Positions 19,919-29,697 of a stretch of 64,000 nt of DNA are shown in pieces. A program made the translations under genes and the position numbers. This stretch comes from Sweltsa coloradensis (Eukaryota > Arthropoda > Insecta > Plecoptera > Chloroperlidae). Each line of letters begins with the position of its first letter. The first letter of the stretch is position 1. Under the pieces are notes generated by a model. It did no database searches and was not told where the DNA came from. It worked only from the letters and a program-made list of their open reading frames with translations. The stretch is from positions 60,562 through 124,561 of the forward strand of contig JAMZAV010001812.1 in the NCBI GenBank assembly GCA_024449915.1, read 5' to 3'.

Positions 19919-20760
19919 ATGGGATCCAGCCTCTGGGTGGGGAGAAAGGAGGGTTTTTCTGGACAAGAAGAAAAACCGCTAGCTTTTGTGCATCTTCCAT
20001 ACTTACGGGGAACGTCGGAAAAAATAGGCAAGTTGTTAAGAAAACATAACGTGAAAACGACCTATCGCCCTTATAGGAAGATTAGTACAATGTTACGCAA
20101 TGCTAAAGAGCACATACCCCTCGAGGCTCAGGGTGTTTATGAGGTGCCTTGTGCAATGTGCATCCTGTGACGAGGTGTATGTAGGACAAACTAACCGACG
20201 CATATCAGTAAGACGGGAGGAACACCGTGCTGCTGTCAACAGTGGCAAAGAGACGTCTGGTTTAGCCCAACACGCCAAGAAGACCGGCCATCTTATTAAC
20301 TTTGAAAATACCAGTATGTTAGCATCTATCAAAGAGCTCCCAGTACGAATTATCCGTGAGGCTATCGAGATTGAGAAGCGACCGACGAGTCTCAATAAAC
20401 GAGATGATGGACAAAGACTGCCTCCGTCCTGGAACTTGGAAGCCCGTTTTACAGCTTCACCAACAAAAACCACGTCCGCCACCACATGTGCCACTTCCTG
20501 ACAGCACCTGTAATGTAGTGACGTCAACACGTAAACAGAGCCGTCTTGTTGCTGACGTCACTACAACCAAAACCGGACCTATGACGAGGAGTAGATCGAA
20601 ATTAGATAAATCGACGAGTGACGTACACGTAAACCAATCGAGATCTAACGACGTCGTGAGGATTGATCAGTCTGCGAGTGGACAGGCCCAAGGCAACACG
20701 TCTCTGACGACACGTCGCCCCTGAAGATGGAGAATGTGACTTCTCCGAAACGTCGGTCAG
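19919..20760 (+). pseudogene. Penelope-like element, 3' part with GIY-YIG endonuclease, frameshifted
   Basis: Two frames together give the end of a Penelope-like retroelement protein. The first (19919-20170) has the linker after the reverse transcriptase, LPYLRGTSEKIGKLLRKHNV, and the GVYEVPC strand of the nuclease. The second (to 20501) has CDEVYVGQTNRR, the HLINFENT strand and the NKRDDGQRLPPSW end. In this family the GIY-YIG nuclease nicks the target for reverse transcription. The frame breaks at 20150-20163, where TGTGCAA is followed by TGTGCAT: a 7-base near-duplication between the two halves of the active-site motif. The reverse transcriptase itself is absent. At 20721-20758 the sequence CTGAAGATGGAGA...TCTCCGAAACGTC resembles the hammerhead motif of such elements, but its stem I does not pair. 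Confidence 0.8.
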
Positions 20761-20860
20761 GGAGGGGTAAGTGTGAACCTCCTTGTTATTCTTCGCGGAG
20801 AAAAGCCCCATTCAACAATAATTATTTAAACATATACCCGCGAAAACTTAAACTTAAACA

Positions 20861-20889
20861 TATATATATATATATATATATATTTTATA
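20861..20889. repeat. (TA)n microsatellite at the left edge of the hammerhead array
   Basis: A short TA run, preceded by CCGCGAAAACTTAAACTTAA. A comparable CCGCGAAAACC and TATATATA pair lies on the far side of the array (26619-26653). Confidence 0.8.
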
Positions 20890-21011
20890 TTGGAGAAGGG
20901 TTGACAGGTTGGGAAAGCATAGAGAACATAAAGCCCAGCCTGAAGGGCTGGGGGCGACAAAACTTTTCACCTGCTGATGACAACTGTAGCTAATTTAAAG
21001 TTGTTACCTTA

Positions 21012-21053
21012 ATCCACGACGCGTTTCGTCCTTCTGGGACTCTTCAGGCGGAT
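21012..21053 (-). ncRNA. Hammerhead ribozyme motif, unit 1 (intact core)
   Basis: Read on minus in order: stem I strand ATCCGC; core CTGAAGA (fits CUGANGA); stem II GTCC, loop CAGAA, GGAC; core GAA; six-base palindrome ACGCGT as stem III; C as the cleavage base; closing stem I strand GTGGAT. Stem I pairs over six bases with one G-U. Stem III is only a palindrome, so it cannot close on itself and suggests dimeric action, as described for minimal type I hammerheads of Penelope-like elements. Confidence 0.85.
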
Positions 21054-21979
21054 GGTGGCCACTAAAAATCAGCTAACTACATGCAACCAAAACTCACAAC
21101 ACATAACCAAACCTGTGGGAGGGCCACGCAAGAAGTAAATTCTGCAAGCATGTTGTCATCATCAGCAAGGCTCCTCCACACACCATTCATACTGGGGCAC
21201 ACAGTCAGCACAGACAGTAAGGGGGCTTCCCTCCCAACTCTGGTGCTCGGGAGACAAGAAATCCATGACTTACCCTGGATTCGAACCAGGACCCTTGGCA
21301 ACAAGAGAAAAGCTGCCCCTCCTGCTGTTGCTGGCTAAGGGTGCCTCTTCATTCATACAAAGAGAAAAGGTTTAGAGATAGGAAGGGTGGAAAGTCACAA
21401 CACAGCACAACCAGTGGGGGGCCTCCCCCCTAGACTCTGGAGCGGGGGTGACAAAAGAACCATGTCTTACCCTGGATTTGAACCAAGACCCGTGGCAACG
21501 AGAGAGGCTGCCCTACTAATTGTGACTGGGATTCGAAAACGAAAGGAAACAAGACTACAAATTGCAAGCTCTTGGCTATAGCACAGGTAAACGTGCTATA
21601 TTAGCTCTTGGCTGCAGATGAAGAGGTTGAAGGAAAAGACGAGTATGGTCTAACAGGTTTCATCACCTGCTAGGCCCCCCCAGCAGGACAAGGAGTCACA
21701 CTTGTTATGAACAAGGAAACACGGACCCACCAGAGGGTGTAGAGTAGGCTCGCCCATCTCGACCCCATAGGTGAAGAAAGATGGAAAGTGATAGGTGTCA
21801 AATGACTTGGTTGTTCAATTAGTTTGGAAAAGGCCAAATGGCTAGTTAAGTTTTTTATTGGAGAAGGGTTGACAGGTTGGGAAAGCATAGAGAACATAAA
21901 GCCCAGCCTGAAGGGCTGGGGGCGACAAAACTTTTCACCTGCTGATGACAACTGTAGCTAATTTAAAGTTGTTACCTTA

Positions 21980-22021
21980 ATCCACGACGCGTTTCGTCCT
22001 TCTGGGACTCTTCAGGCGGAT
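21980..22021 (-). ncRNA. Hammerhead ribozyme motif, unit 2 (intact core)
   Basis: Identical to the motif of unit 1 over all 42 bases, including both stem I strands, stem II and the ACGCGT palindrome. Confidence 0.85.
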
Positions 22022-22944
22022 GGTGGCCACTAAAATCAGCTAACTACATGCAACCAAAACTCACAACACATAACCAAACCTGTGGTAGGGCCACGCAAGA
22101 AGTAAATTCTGCAAGCATGTTGTCATCATCAGCAAGGCTCCTTCACACACCATTCATACTGGGGCACACAGTCAGCACAGACAGTAAGGGGGCTTCCCTC
22201 CCAACTCTGGTGCTCGGGAGACAAGAAATCCATGACTTACCCTGGATTCGAACCAGGACCCTTGGCAACAAGAGAAAAGCTGCCCCTCCTGCTGTTGCTG
22301 GGCAAGGGTGCCTCTTCATTCATACAAAGAGAAAAGGTTAGAGATAGGAAGTGTGGAAAGTCACAACACAGCACAACCAGTGAGGGGGCTTCCCTCCTAG
22401 ACTCTGGTGCTTGGGTGACAAAAGAACCATGTCTTACCCTGGATTTGAACCAAGACCCGTGGCAACGAGAGAGGCTGCCCTACTAATTGTGACTGGGATT
22501 CGAAAACGAAAGGAAACAAGACTACAAATTGCAAGCTCTTGGCTATAGCACAGGTAAACGTGCTATATTAGCTCTTGGCTGCAGATGAAGAGGTAGAAGG
22601 AAAAAACAAATATGGTCTAACAGGTTCATCACCTGCTAGGCCCCCCCAGCAGGACAAGGAGTCACACTTGTTATGAACAAGGAAACACGGACCCACCAGA
22701 GGGTGTAGAGAAGCCTCGCCCATCTCGACCCCATAGGTGTAGAAAGATGGAAAGTGATAGGTTTCAAATGACTTGGTTGTTCAATTAGTTTGGAAAAGGC
22801 CAAATGGCTAGTTAAGTTTTTTATTGGAGAAGGGTTGACAGGTTGGGAAAGCAATAGAGAACATAAAGCCCAGCCTGAAGGGCTGGGGCGACAAAACTTT
22901 CACCTGCTGATGACAACTGTAGCTAATTTAAAGTTGTTACCTTA

Positions 22945-22985
22945 ATCCACGACGCGTTTCGTCCTTCTGGGACTCTTCAGGCGAT
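22945..22985 (-). ncRNA. Hammerhead ribozyme motif, unit 3 (stem I damaged)
   Basis: As unit 1, but one C is lost from the first stem I strand (ATCGC for ATCCGC), which weakens stem I. Core and stem II are unchanged. Confidence 0.75.
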
Positions 22986-23908
22986 GGTGGCCACTAAAAA
23001 TCAGCTAACTACATGCAACCAAACTCACAACACATAACCAAACCTGTGGTAGGGCCACGCAAGAAGTAATTCTGCAAGCATGTTGTCATCATCAGCAAGG
23101 CTACTTCACACACCATTCATACTGGGGCACACAGTCAGCACAGACAGTAAGGGGGCTTCCCTCCCAACTCTGGTGCTCGGGAGACAAGAAATCCATGACT
23201 TACCCTGGATTCGAACCAGGACCCTTGGCAACAAGAGAAAAGCTGCCCCTCCTGCTGTTGCTGGGCAAGGGTGCCTCTTCATTCATACAAAGAGAAAAGG
23301 TTAGAGATAGGAAGGGTGGAAAGTCACAACACAGCACAACCAGTGAGGGGGCTTCCCTCCTAGACTCTGGTGCTTGGGTGACAAAAGAACCATGTCTTAC
23401 CCTGGATTTGAACCAAGACCCGTGGCAACGAGAGAGGCTGCCCTACTAATTGTGACTGGGATTCGAAAACGAAAGGAAACAAGACTACAAATTGCAAGCT
23501 CTTGGCTATAGCACAGGTAAACGTGCTATATTAGCTCTTGGCTGCAGATGAAGAGGTTGAAGGAAAAGACGAGTATGGTCTAATAGGTTCATCACCTGCT
23601 AGGTCCCCCCAGCAGGACAAGGAGTCACACTTGTTTATGAACAAGGAAACACGGACCCACCAGAGGGTGTAGAGTAGGCTCGCCCATCTCGACCCCATAG
23701 GTGAAGAAGATGGAAAGTTTATAGGTGTCAAATGACTTGGTTGTTCAATTAGTTTGGAAAAGGCCAAATGGATAGTTAAGTTTATATTGGAGAAGGGTTG
23801 ACAGGTTGGGAAAGCATAGAGAACATAAAGCCCGCCTGAAGGGCTGGGGGCGACAAAACGTTTTCACCTGCTGATGACAACTGTAGCTAATTTAAAGTTG
23901 TTACCTTA

Positions 23909-23950
23909 ATCCACGACGCGTTTCGTCCTTCTGGGACTCTTCAGGCGGAT
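23909..23950 (-). ncRNA. Hammerhead ribozyme motif, unit 4 (intact core)
   Basis: All 42 bases as in unit 1. Confidence 0.85.
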
Positions 23951-24878
23951 GGTGGCCACTAAAAATTCAGCTAACTACATGCAACCAAAACTCACAACAC
24001 ATAACCAAACCTGTGGTAGGGCCACGCAAGAAGTAAATTCTGCAAGCATTTTTGTCATCATCAGCAAGGCTCCTTCACACACCATTCATACTGGGGCACA
24101 CAGTCAGCACAGACAGTAAGGGGGCTTCCCTCCCAACTCTGGTGCTCGGGAGACAAGAAATCCATGACTTACCCTGGATTCGAACCAGGACCCTTGGCAA
24201 CAAGAGAAAAGCTGCCCCTCCTGCTGTTGCTGGGCAAGGGTGCCTCTTCATTCATACAAAGAGAAAAGGTTAGAGATAGGAAGGGTGGAAAGTCACAACA
24301 CAGCACAACCAGTGAGGGGCTTCCCTCCTAGACTCTGGTGCTTGGGTGACAAAAGAACCATGTCTTACCCTGGATTTGAACCAAGACCCGTGGCAACGAG
24401 AGAGGCTGCCCTACTAATTGTGACTGGGATTCGAAAACGAAAGGAAACAAGACTACAAATTGCAAGCTCTTGGCTATAGCACAGGTAAACGTGCTATATT
24501 AGCTCTTGGCTGCAGATGAAGAGGTTGAAGGAAAAGACGAGTATGGGGCTAACAGGTTCATCACCTGCTAGGCCCCCCCAGCAGGACAAGGAGTCACACT
24601 TGTTATGAACAAGGAAACACGGACCCACCAGAGGGTGTAGAGTAGGCTCGCCCATCTCGACCCCATAGGTGAAGAAAAGATGGAAAGTGATAGGTGTCAA
24701 AAAGACTTGGTTGTTCAATTAGTTTGGAAAAGGCCAAATGGCTAGTTAAGTTTATATTGGAGAAGGTTGACAGGTTGGGAAAGCATAGAGAACATAAAGC
24801 CCCCGCCTGAAGGGCTGGGGGCGACAAAACTTTTCACCTGCTGATGACAACTGTAGCTAATTTAAAGTTGTTACCTTA

Positions 24879-24920
24879 ATCCACGACGCGTTTCGTCCTT
24901 CTGGGACTCTTCAGGCGGAT
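24879..24920 (-). ncRNA. Hammerhead ribozyme motif, unit 5 (intact core)
   Basis: All 42 bases as in unit 1. Confidence 0.85.
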
Positions 24921-25836
24921 GGTGGCCACTAAAAATCAGCTAACTACATGCAACCAAAACTCACAACACATAACCAAACCTGTGGTAGGGCCACGCAAGA
25001 AGTACATTCTGCATGCATGTTGTCATCATCAGCAAGGCTCCTTCACACACCATTCATACTGGGGCACACAGTCAGCACAGACAGTAAGGGGGGCTTCCCT
25101 CCCGACTCTGGTGCTCGGGAGACAAGAAATCCATGACTTATTACCCGGGATGCGAACCAGGACCCTTGGCAACAAGAGAAAAGCTGCCCCTCCTGCTGTT
25201 GCTGGGCAAGGGTGCCTCTTCATTCATACAAGAGAAAAGGTTAGAGATAAGAAAGGGTAGAAACTCACAACAAAGCACAACCAGGGCTTCCCTCCTAGAC
25301 TCTGGTGCTTGGGTGACAAAAGAACCATGTCTTACCCTGGATTTGAACCAAGACCCGTGGCAACGAGAGAGGCTGCCCTACTAATTGTGACTGGGATTCG
25401 AAAACGAAAGGAAACAAGACTACAAATTGCAAGCTCTTGGCTATAGCACAGGTAAACGTGCTATATTAGCTCTTGGCTGCAGATGAAGAGGTTGAAGGAA
25501 AAGACGAGTATGGTCTAATAGGTTCATCACCTGCTAGGTCCCCCCAGCAGGACAAAGGAGTCACACTTGTTATGAACAAGGAAACACGGACCCACCAGAG
25601 GGTGTAGAGTAGGCTCGCCATCTCGACCCCATAGGTGAAGAAAGATGGAAAGTGATAGGTGTCAATGACTTGGTTGTTCAATTAGTTGGAAAAGGCCAAA
25701 TGGCTAGTTAAGTTTATATTGGAGAAGGGTTGACAGGTTGGAAGCATAGAGAACATAAAGCCCAGCCTGAAGGCTGGGGCGACAAAACTTTTCACCTGCT
25801 GATGACAACTGTAGCTAATTTAAAGTTGTTACCTTA

Positions 25837-25877
25837 ATCCCGACGCGTTTCGTCCTTCTGGGACTCTTCAGGCGGAT
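25837..25877 (-). ncRNA. Hammerhead ribozyme motif, unit 6 (stem I damaged)
   Basis: One base is missing in the second stem I strand (GGGAT for GTGGAT on minus). Core, stem II and palindrome are intact. Confidence 0.75.
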
Positions 25878-26546
25878 GGTGGCCACTAAAAATCAGCTAA
25901 CTACATACACCAAAACTCACAACACATAACCAAACCTGTGGTAGGGCCACGCAGAAGTAAATTCTGCAAGCATGTTGTCATCATCAGCAAGGCTCCTTCA
26001 CACACCATTCATACTGGGGCACACAGTCAGCACAGACAGTAAGGGGGCTTCCCTCCCACTCTGGTGCTCGGGAGACAAGAAATCCATGACTTACCCTGGA
26101 TTCGAACCAGGACCCTTGGCAACAAGAGAAAAGCTGCCCCTCCTGCTGTTGCTGGGCAAGGGTGCCTCTTCATTCATACAAAGAGAAAAGGTTAGAGATA
26201 GGAAGGATGGAAAGTCACAACACAGCACAACCATTGAGGGGGCTTCCCTCCTAGACTCTGGTGCTTGGGAGACAAAAGAACCATATCTTACCCTGGATTT
26301 GAACCAAGACCGTGGCAACGAGAGAGGCTGCCCTACTAATTGTGACTGGATTCGAAAACGAAAGGAAACAAGACTACAAATTGCAAGCTCTTGGCTATAG
26401 CACAGGTAAACGTGCTATATTAGCTCTTGGCTGCAGATGAAGAGGTTAAAGGAAAAGACGAGTTGGTCTAACAGGTTCATCACCTGCTAGGCCCCCCCCC
26501 CAGCAGGACAAGGAGGCACACTTGTTATGAACAAGGATACACGGAT

Positions 26547-26609
26547 GATAAAAACAAAGATCTTGGGTAAAACCGCGTCGAAAATTTACCCAAGATCCTT
26601 GTTTTTATC
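26547..26609. repeat. Short hairpin at the right end of the array
   Basis: GATAAAAACAAAGATCTTGG and on to GGTAAA (26547-26571) is inverted at 26585-26609, with a 13-base loop. It starts where homology to the array ends, so it may be the terminus of the array or of an element beside it. Confidence 0.7.
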
Positions 26610-26686
26610 CTATGACGGGCCGCGAAAACCTACAACAATCCATATATATATATGTTCTGTTGTAGGCTTTCGTGATTCATGGTTTA

Positions 26687-27828
26687 TGTTAAGTTATACT
26701 TTACGGAAATAATCACGCTTTATTGGATGTTTAAAACAAATATTTAATTAAAACTTCAACGTTTCAGAAGACTAGGCTTCCATTTTCAAGAAGAGTTGGT
26801 ATAAAACAATAAAAACAAACCGGTTGTTTTACAAGGCTTGGAATAGAAAACAAGAGCGGAAATACAACTTGCTTCGGTAGACGTCGAGCCATCAGTTCAA
26901 CCAAGAGCTACTGCATATTTTGCCATATGTGAGAGGGACAACAGACCAGATCGGCCATATACTAGCTCAAGAAAACATCAAGACGTTTTTTCAACAGACA
27001 GGACCCTGGGTAAAATGATTGGTGGTCCTAAAGATAAATACCTTTGGAGGGTTGGGGCGTCTACGAGATCCCATGTGCAGACTGTTCCCAGACTATATTG
27101 GCCAGACAGGGCGAAACATGTCAATGCGCCTACAAGAACCCCATGCTTGCAGTCAACAAGATGGAAACCACTTCTGCTTTGGCGCAACATGTCAAGAAAA
27201 GGGTCATTCGATAGACTTTGAAGGAATGAGGTCTCTTGCCATGATCAGCCATCAGACTAGCCGTATCGTCAGAGAGGCAGTAGAAATTGAAGAACGCCCT
27301 CATAACTTGAACAAGCGAGATGATGGCAAACGTCTGGCCCAGTCTTGGAAGCCTGTTTTGGCAAATAGATTGGGGCCTGAAAACCATTTAAAACAGATAA
27401 TCCAGACTCTGCGCTGGATACACATGGTCCAAGAGTCGTACCCAACAGTTGACCAGAATCCTCCTACAAGAATGTTGACAAGAGTCAAAAATTTAAGTCC
27501 TACAATTTCCAGCAATTCTACAACATCAGTTGAAGAACCGAATCAGCCGTGAGAAGGATGACTAGAAGTCAAGCAAAGCGCTTAGCACAGTGATGTGGTT
27601 AAAAATTTTCACTGCACCTGATTTGCTTTTGTACTTACTATTTGGTTTGCCTTTGTAAGGCGGTTAAGTTTGTTTATATTTTTATTGTGTTGCTGATGTT
27701 TTGTTTTTATTGTTTTATACCAACTCTTCTTGAAAATGGAAGCCTAGTCTTCTGAAACGTTGAAGTTTTAATTAAATATTTGTTTTAAACATCCAATAAA
27801 GCGTGATTATTTCCGTAAAGTATAACTT

Positions 27829-27832
<4 letters not shown>
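26687..27832 (+). mobile_element. Penelope-like element remnant with inverted terminal arms
   Basis: A 133-base arm at 26687-26819 is repeated inverted at 27700-27832. Each carries GAAAATGGAAGCCTAGTCTTCTGAAACG (split: GAAAATGGAAGC and TCTTCTGAAACGTTG) on the strand that faces outward on the right. This resembles the degenerate hammerhead-type motif in the terminal repeats of Penelope-like elements. CTTC/GAAG can form stem I, but the CUGANGA core reads UUGAAAA. Between the arms lies the nuclease relic described next. Inverted terminal repeats are a known arrangement in this class. Confidence 0.75.
26918..27552 (+). pseudogene. GIY-YIG endonuclease relic of Penelope-like element
   Basis: Pieced from several frames: linker LPYVRGTTDQIGHIL and NIKTFF (26918 on), then GGPKDKY, then VYEIPCADCSQ in one frame and DYIGQTGRNMSMRL in another, and finally IDFEG, REAVEIEERP and NKRDDGKRLAQSW. 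It has at least two frameshifts. The one at about 27085-27092 falls between the two halves of the nuclease motif, the same place as in the relic at 20150. It is a different subfamily from that copy and is not functional. Confidence 0.75.

Positions 27833-27901
<69 letters not shown>
27833..27901. repeat. (TA)n microsatellite
   Basis: About 34 TA dinucleotides directly after the right arm of the Penelope-like remnant. Confidence 0.95.
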
Positions 27902-27902
<1 letters not shown>

Positions 27903-27904
<2 letters not shown>

Positions 27905-28103
27905 TTAAGTATCTTTACGGTAAATAATCACGCACAGTATTATAAAAAATAACTTTAATCCCAACGTTTCAGAAAAACTATGTTTCCATTTTTTTTTTTT
28001 CATTTTTCCTTGAAAATGGAAACATAGTTTTTCTGAAACGTTGGGATTAAAGTTATTTTTTATAATACTGTGCGTGATTATTTACCGTAAAGATACTTAA
28101 AAC
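27903..28103. repeat. Foldback made of two inverted Penelope-type ends
   Basis: Arms of about 90 bases: 27903-27992 and 28014-28103, nearly perfect. Each shares CGTGATTATTT, CCGTAAAG and TTCTGAAACGTTG with the arms of the element at 26687-27832 but differs elsewhere, so it comes from a related element that has lost its interior. An outer pair, GCTTTCGTGATTCATGG at 26666 and its inverse near 28110-28126, encloses the entire 1.5-kb region. Confidence 0.85.
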
Positions 28104-28134
28104 ATTAACCATGGATCACGAAAGCTTAAGACAA

Positions 28135-28136
<2 letters not shown>

Positions 28137-28171
<35 letters not shown>

Positions 28172-28203
28172 ATTCTTAGGCTATATATTATATATATATA
28201 TAT
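28137..28203. repeat. (TA)n microsatellite, interrupted
   Basis: Two TA runs separated by GGATTCTTAGGC. Confidence 0.9.
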
Positions 28204-29397
28204 CTTGGCAGAAGTCGGGGGGCTCCTCAGCCACCCGGGGCCCTGCTCCTGCGCGCACTGCGAGCACCTATAGATCCGCCTCTGTGTGGTGTTATCTATT
28301 AAGTTGTCGTTGTCGAACGATTGACGCACGAGTTAGTAAATGGACTCACTAGTTTCATCCAGTTCATCCATACTTGATATTATAACCCCACGTCGTCGAG
28401 ATGAGTACAGTCAATGACTATTACTCCATCAATTTGGTGTTTTGAGCGATGAGTGGTAAGTTTCTAGCGATCCTTGTGTCGTCAAATCTTCCCGACTAAA
28501 ATTTTGTTAATAGTGAGAGCTGTTAGAGGAAAAATATTACAAATCCGCAAATCATGCCAAATTTGATGCTGATAACTCATTAGGTGCCTCACTGGAGAAT
28601 GCTGGAAATAAAGGTAAAAATAATATAAACTATTAGGGATGGGGGTTGAAAAAATGTGGTTTATGAAATGAGAATAGGCCAATTTTGTCCAAACAAAAAA
28701 CATAATTTCAATAACTAATTTGGATAAAAATTCTATTTTGGGTTAGAGCTATGAAATATTCAAATTTTAGGGGATGATTTAGGAAATTTTGGGGGAGAGA
28801 TATCGCTTGCCTTCCCGTGGATTTTTAATTCTGATATTTTTATCTTCCCCCATGCCAAATTTCGCTCTGGTATCCGGATTTGCAATATATGCTAGTGTTT
28901 TTTTTTCCTTTACAGCTCTCACTAGAATGTAATTTCAAAATTATGTTTGTATAAATACTGTCGGTTGCCAAGATTGTGGTGACAGTATGTAGGTCCAAGG
29001 AAAACACAGATATTCGTTCGAGACGTGGTCTAAAGCCTGAATTAGACGGTTTAATGTTCTGTTCAAGATTAATTGAATCCATAGAACGTGACACTATCAA
29101 AATGTGCAAAAATAATAAAATACAACAATATCTCCTTCACATTGACACAAACACACAAGGAATCTTGAACGAATCATTGAACTGTCTAATTCAGGCTTAA
29201 GCGGCATTTAGGCCTTTAGGTTTATGTGTGTGCATTCCAATCATCCTAAAATACAAATTGGTCTTCATTTGAAAACCACTCGTCGCTCTATTATATTTTG
29301 TGGATTGTACAAACCACTCTTTTAAATGATTCTTTTTCACCCTGGTTACTTTTGACGTGAATAAAATAGAAATAAATAAATACATGTTTATTGAAGG
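28204..29397. other. Unassigned, with a 38-bp inverted repeat
   Basis: AT-rich apart from 28205-28270. AAGCCTGAATTAGAC at 29033-29070 is inverted at 29161-29198 with a 90-base loop. A stretch near 28795 (ATATCGCTTGCC) also occurs at 2416. No coding sequence is recognised. Confidence 0.45.
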
Positions 29398-29697
29398 GGT
29401 ATTTACCCGCTAAACTAAAAAAATATATTTCAATCAATCTAACTTGTTGTGAATTAAGAAATAAACAGAAATATTATTGGGTCTCTCTAGTAACTAGGTG
29501 GAACAAAAAATTAGCAATTGCTAAAGCCGATTTAAGATATTCCCCAAAACGCCAATTTTTGACAATTGCAGGATCATTTTTTTTAACCGTGTAAAATCAC
29601 AGTTACAAGAAATAATTTTTTTAATGGTCATTTGAGTGTAGTATTATGCTATAGATTATGTGGTAAACAACAATTGTTAGGGGTAATAGCCCCTTTA
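29398..29697. mobile_element. 300-bp MITE-like element with AAGGGG ends
   Basis: Starts AAGGGGTATTTACCCGC and ends with the inverse of AAAGGGGCTATTACCCC. Its two ends match, inverted, the ends of the 2.5-kb element at 7037-9540, so it looks like an internally deleted relative. No coding capacity. Confidence 0.6.

Larger units (their letters stand above)
20890..26543 (-). repeat. Tandem array, about 5.8 units of about 965 bp, each with a hammerhead ribozyme
   Basis: Unit starts (TTGGAGAAGGG) are at 20890, 21858, 22824, 23787, 24757 and 25729; the last unit stops near 26543. Copies are mostly well over 95% alike by eye and differ mainly by single-base indels. Each unit holds, from left on +, a CCCAGCCTGAAGGGCTGGG hairpin, a minus-strand hammerhead motif, two tRNA-like T-arm sequences (first unit: 21274-21290 and 21471-21487) and a TATAGCAC/GTGCTATA hairpin (first unit about 21577-21600). 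Tandem repeats carrying hammerheads are known as satellites in newts, schistosomes and cave crickets, and as retrozymes; most have shorter units. Transcription from the minus strand with cleavage would give unit-length RNA. No protein frame is conserved. Confidence 0.95.

Noticed and set aside
20721..20758. A working hammerhead at the end of the Penelope-like element
   Set aside because: Core and stem II are plausible, but the bases on either side pair over only two positions, so stem I is missing. Mentioned only as a remnant.
20890..26543. CRISPR array or protein-coding tandem gene
   Set aside because: The unit is 965 bases with no short direct repeats and spacers, the context is animal, and the recurring frames (for example with HSYWGTQSAQT) are broken by indels in most units.
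27722..27770. A working hammerhead in the arms of the second Penelope-like relic
   Set aside because: The CUGANGA core reads UUGAAAA, which lacks required core bases.
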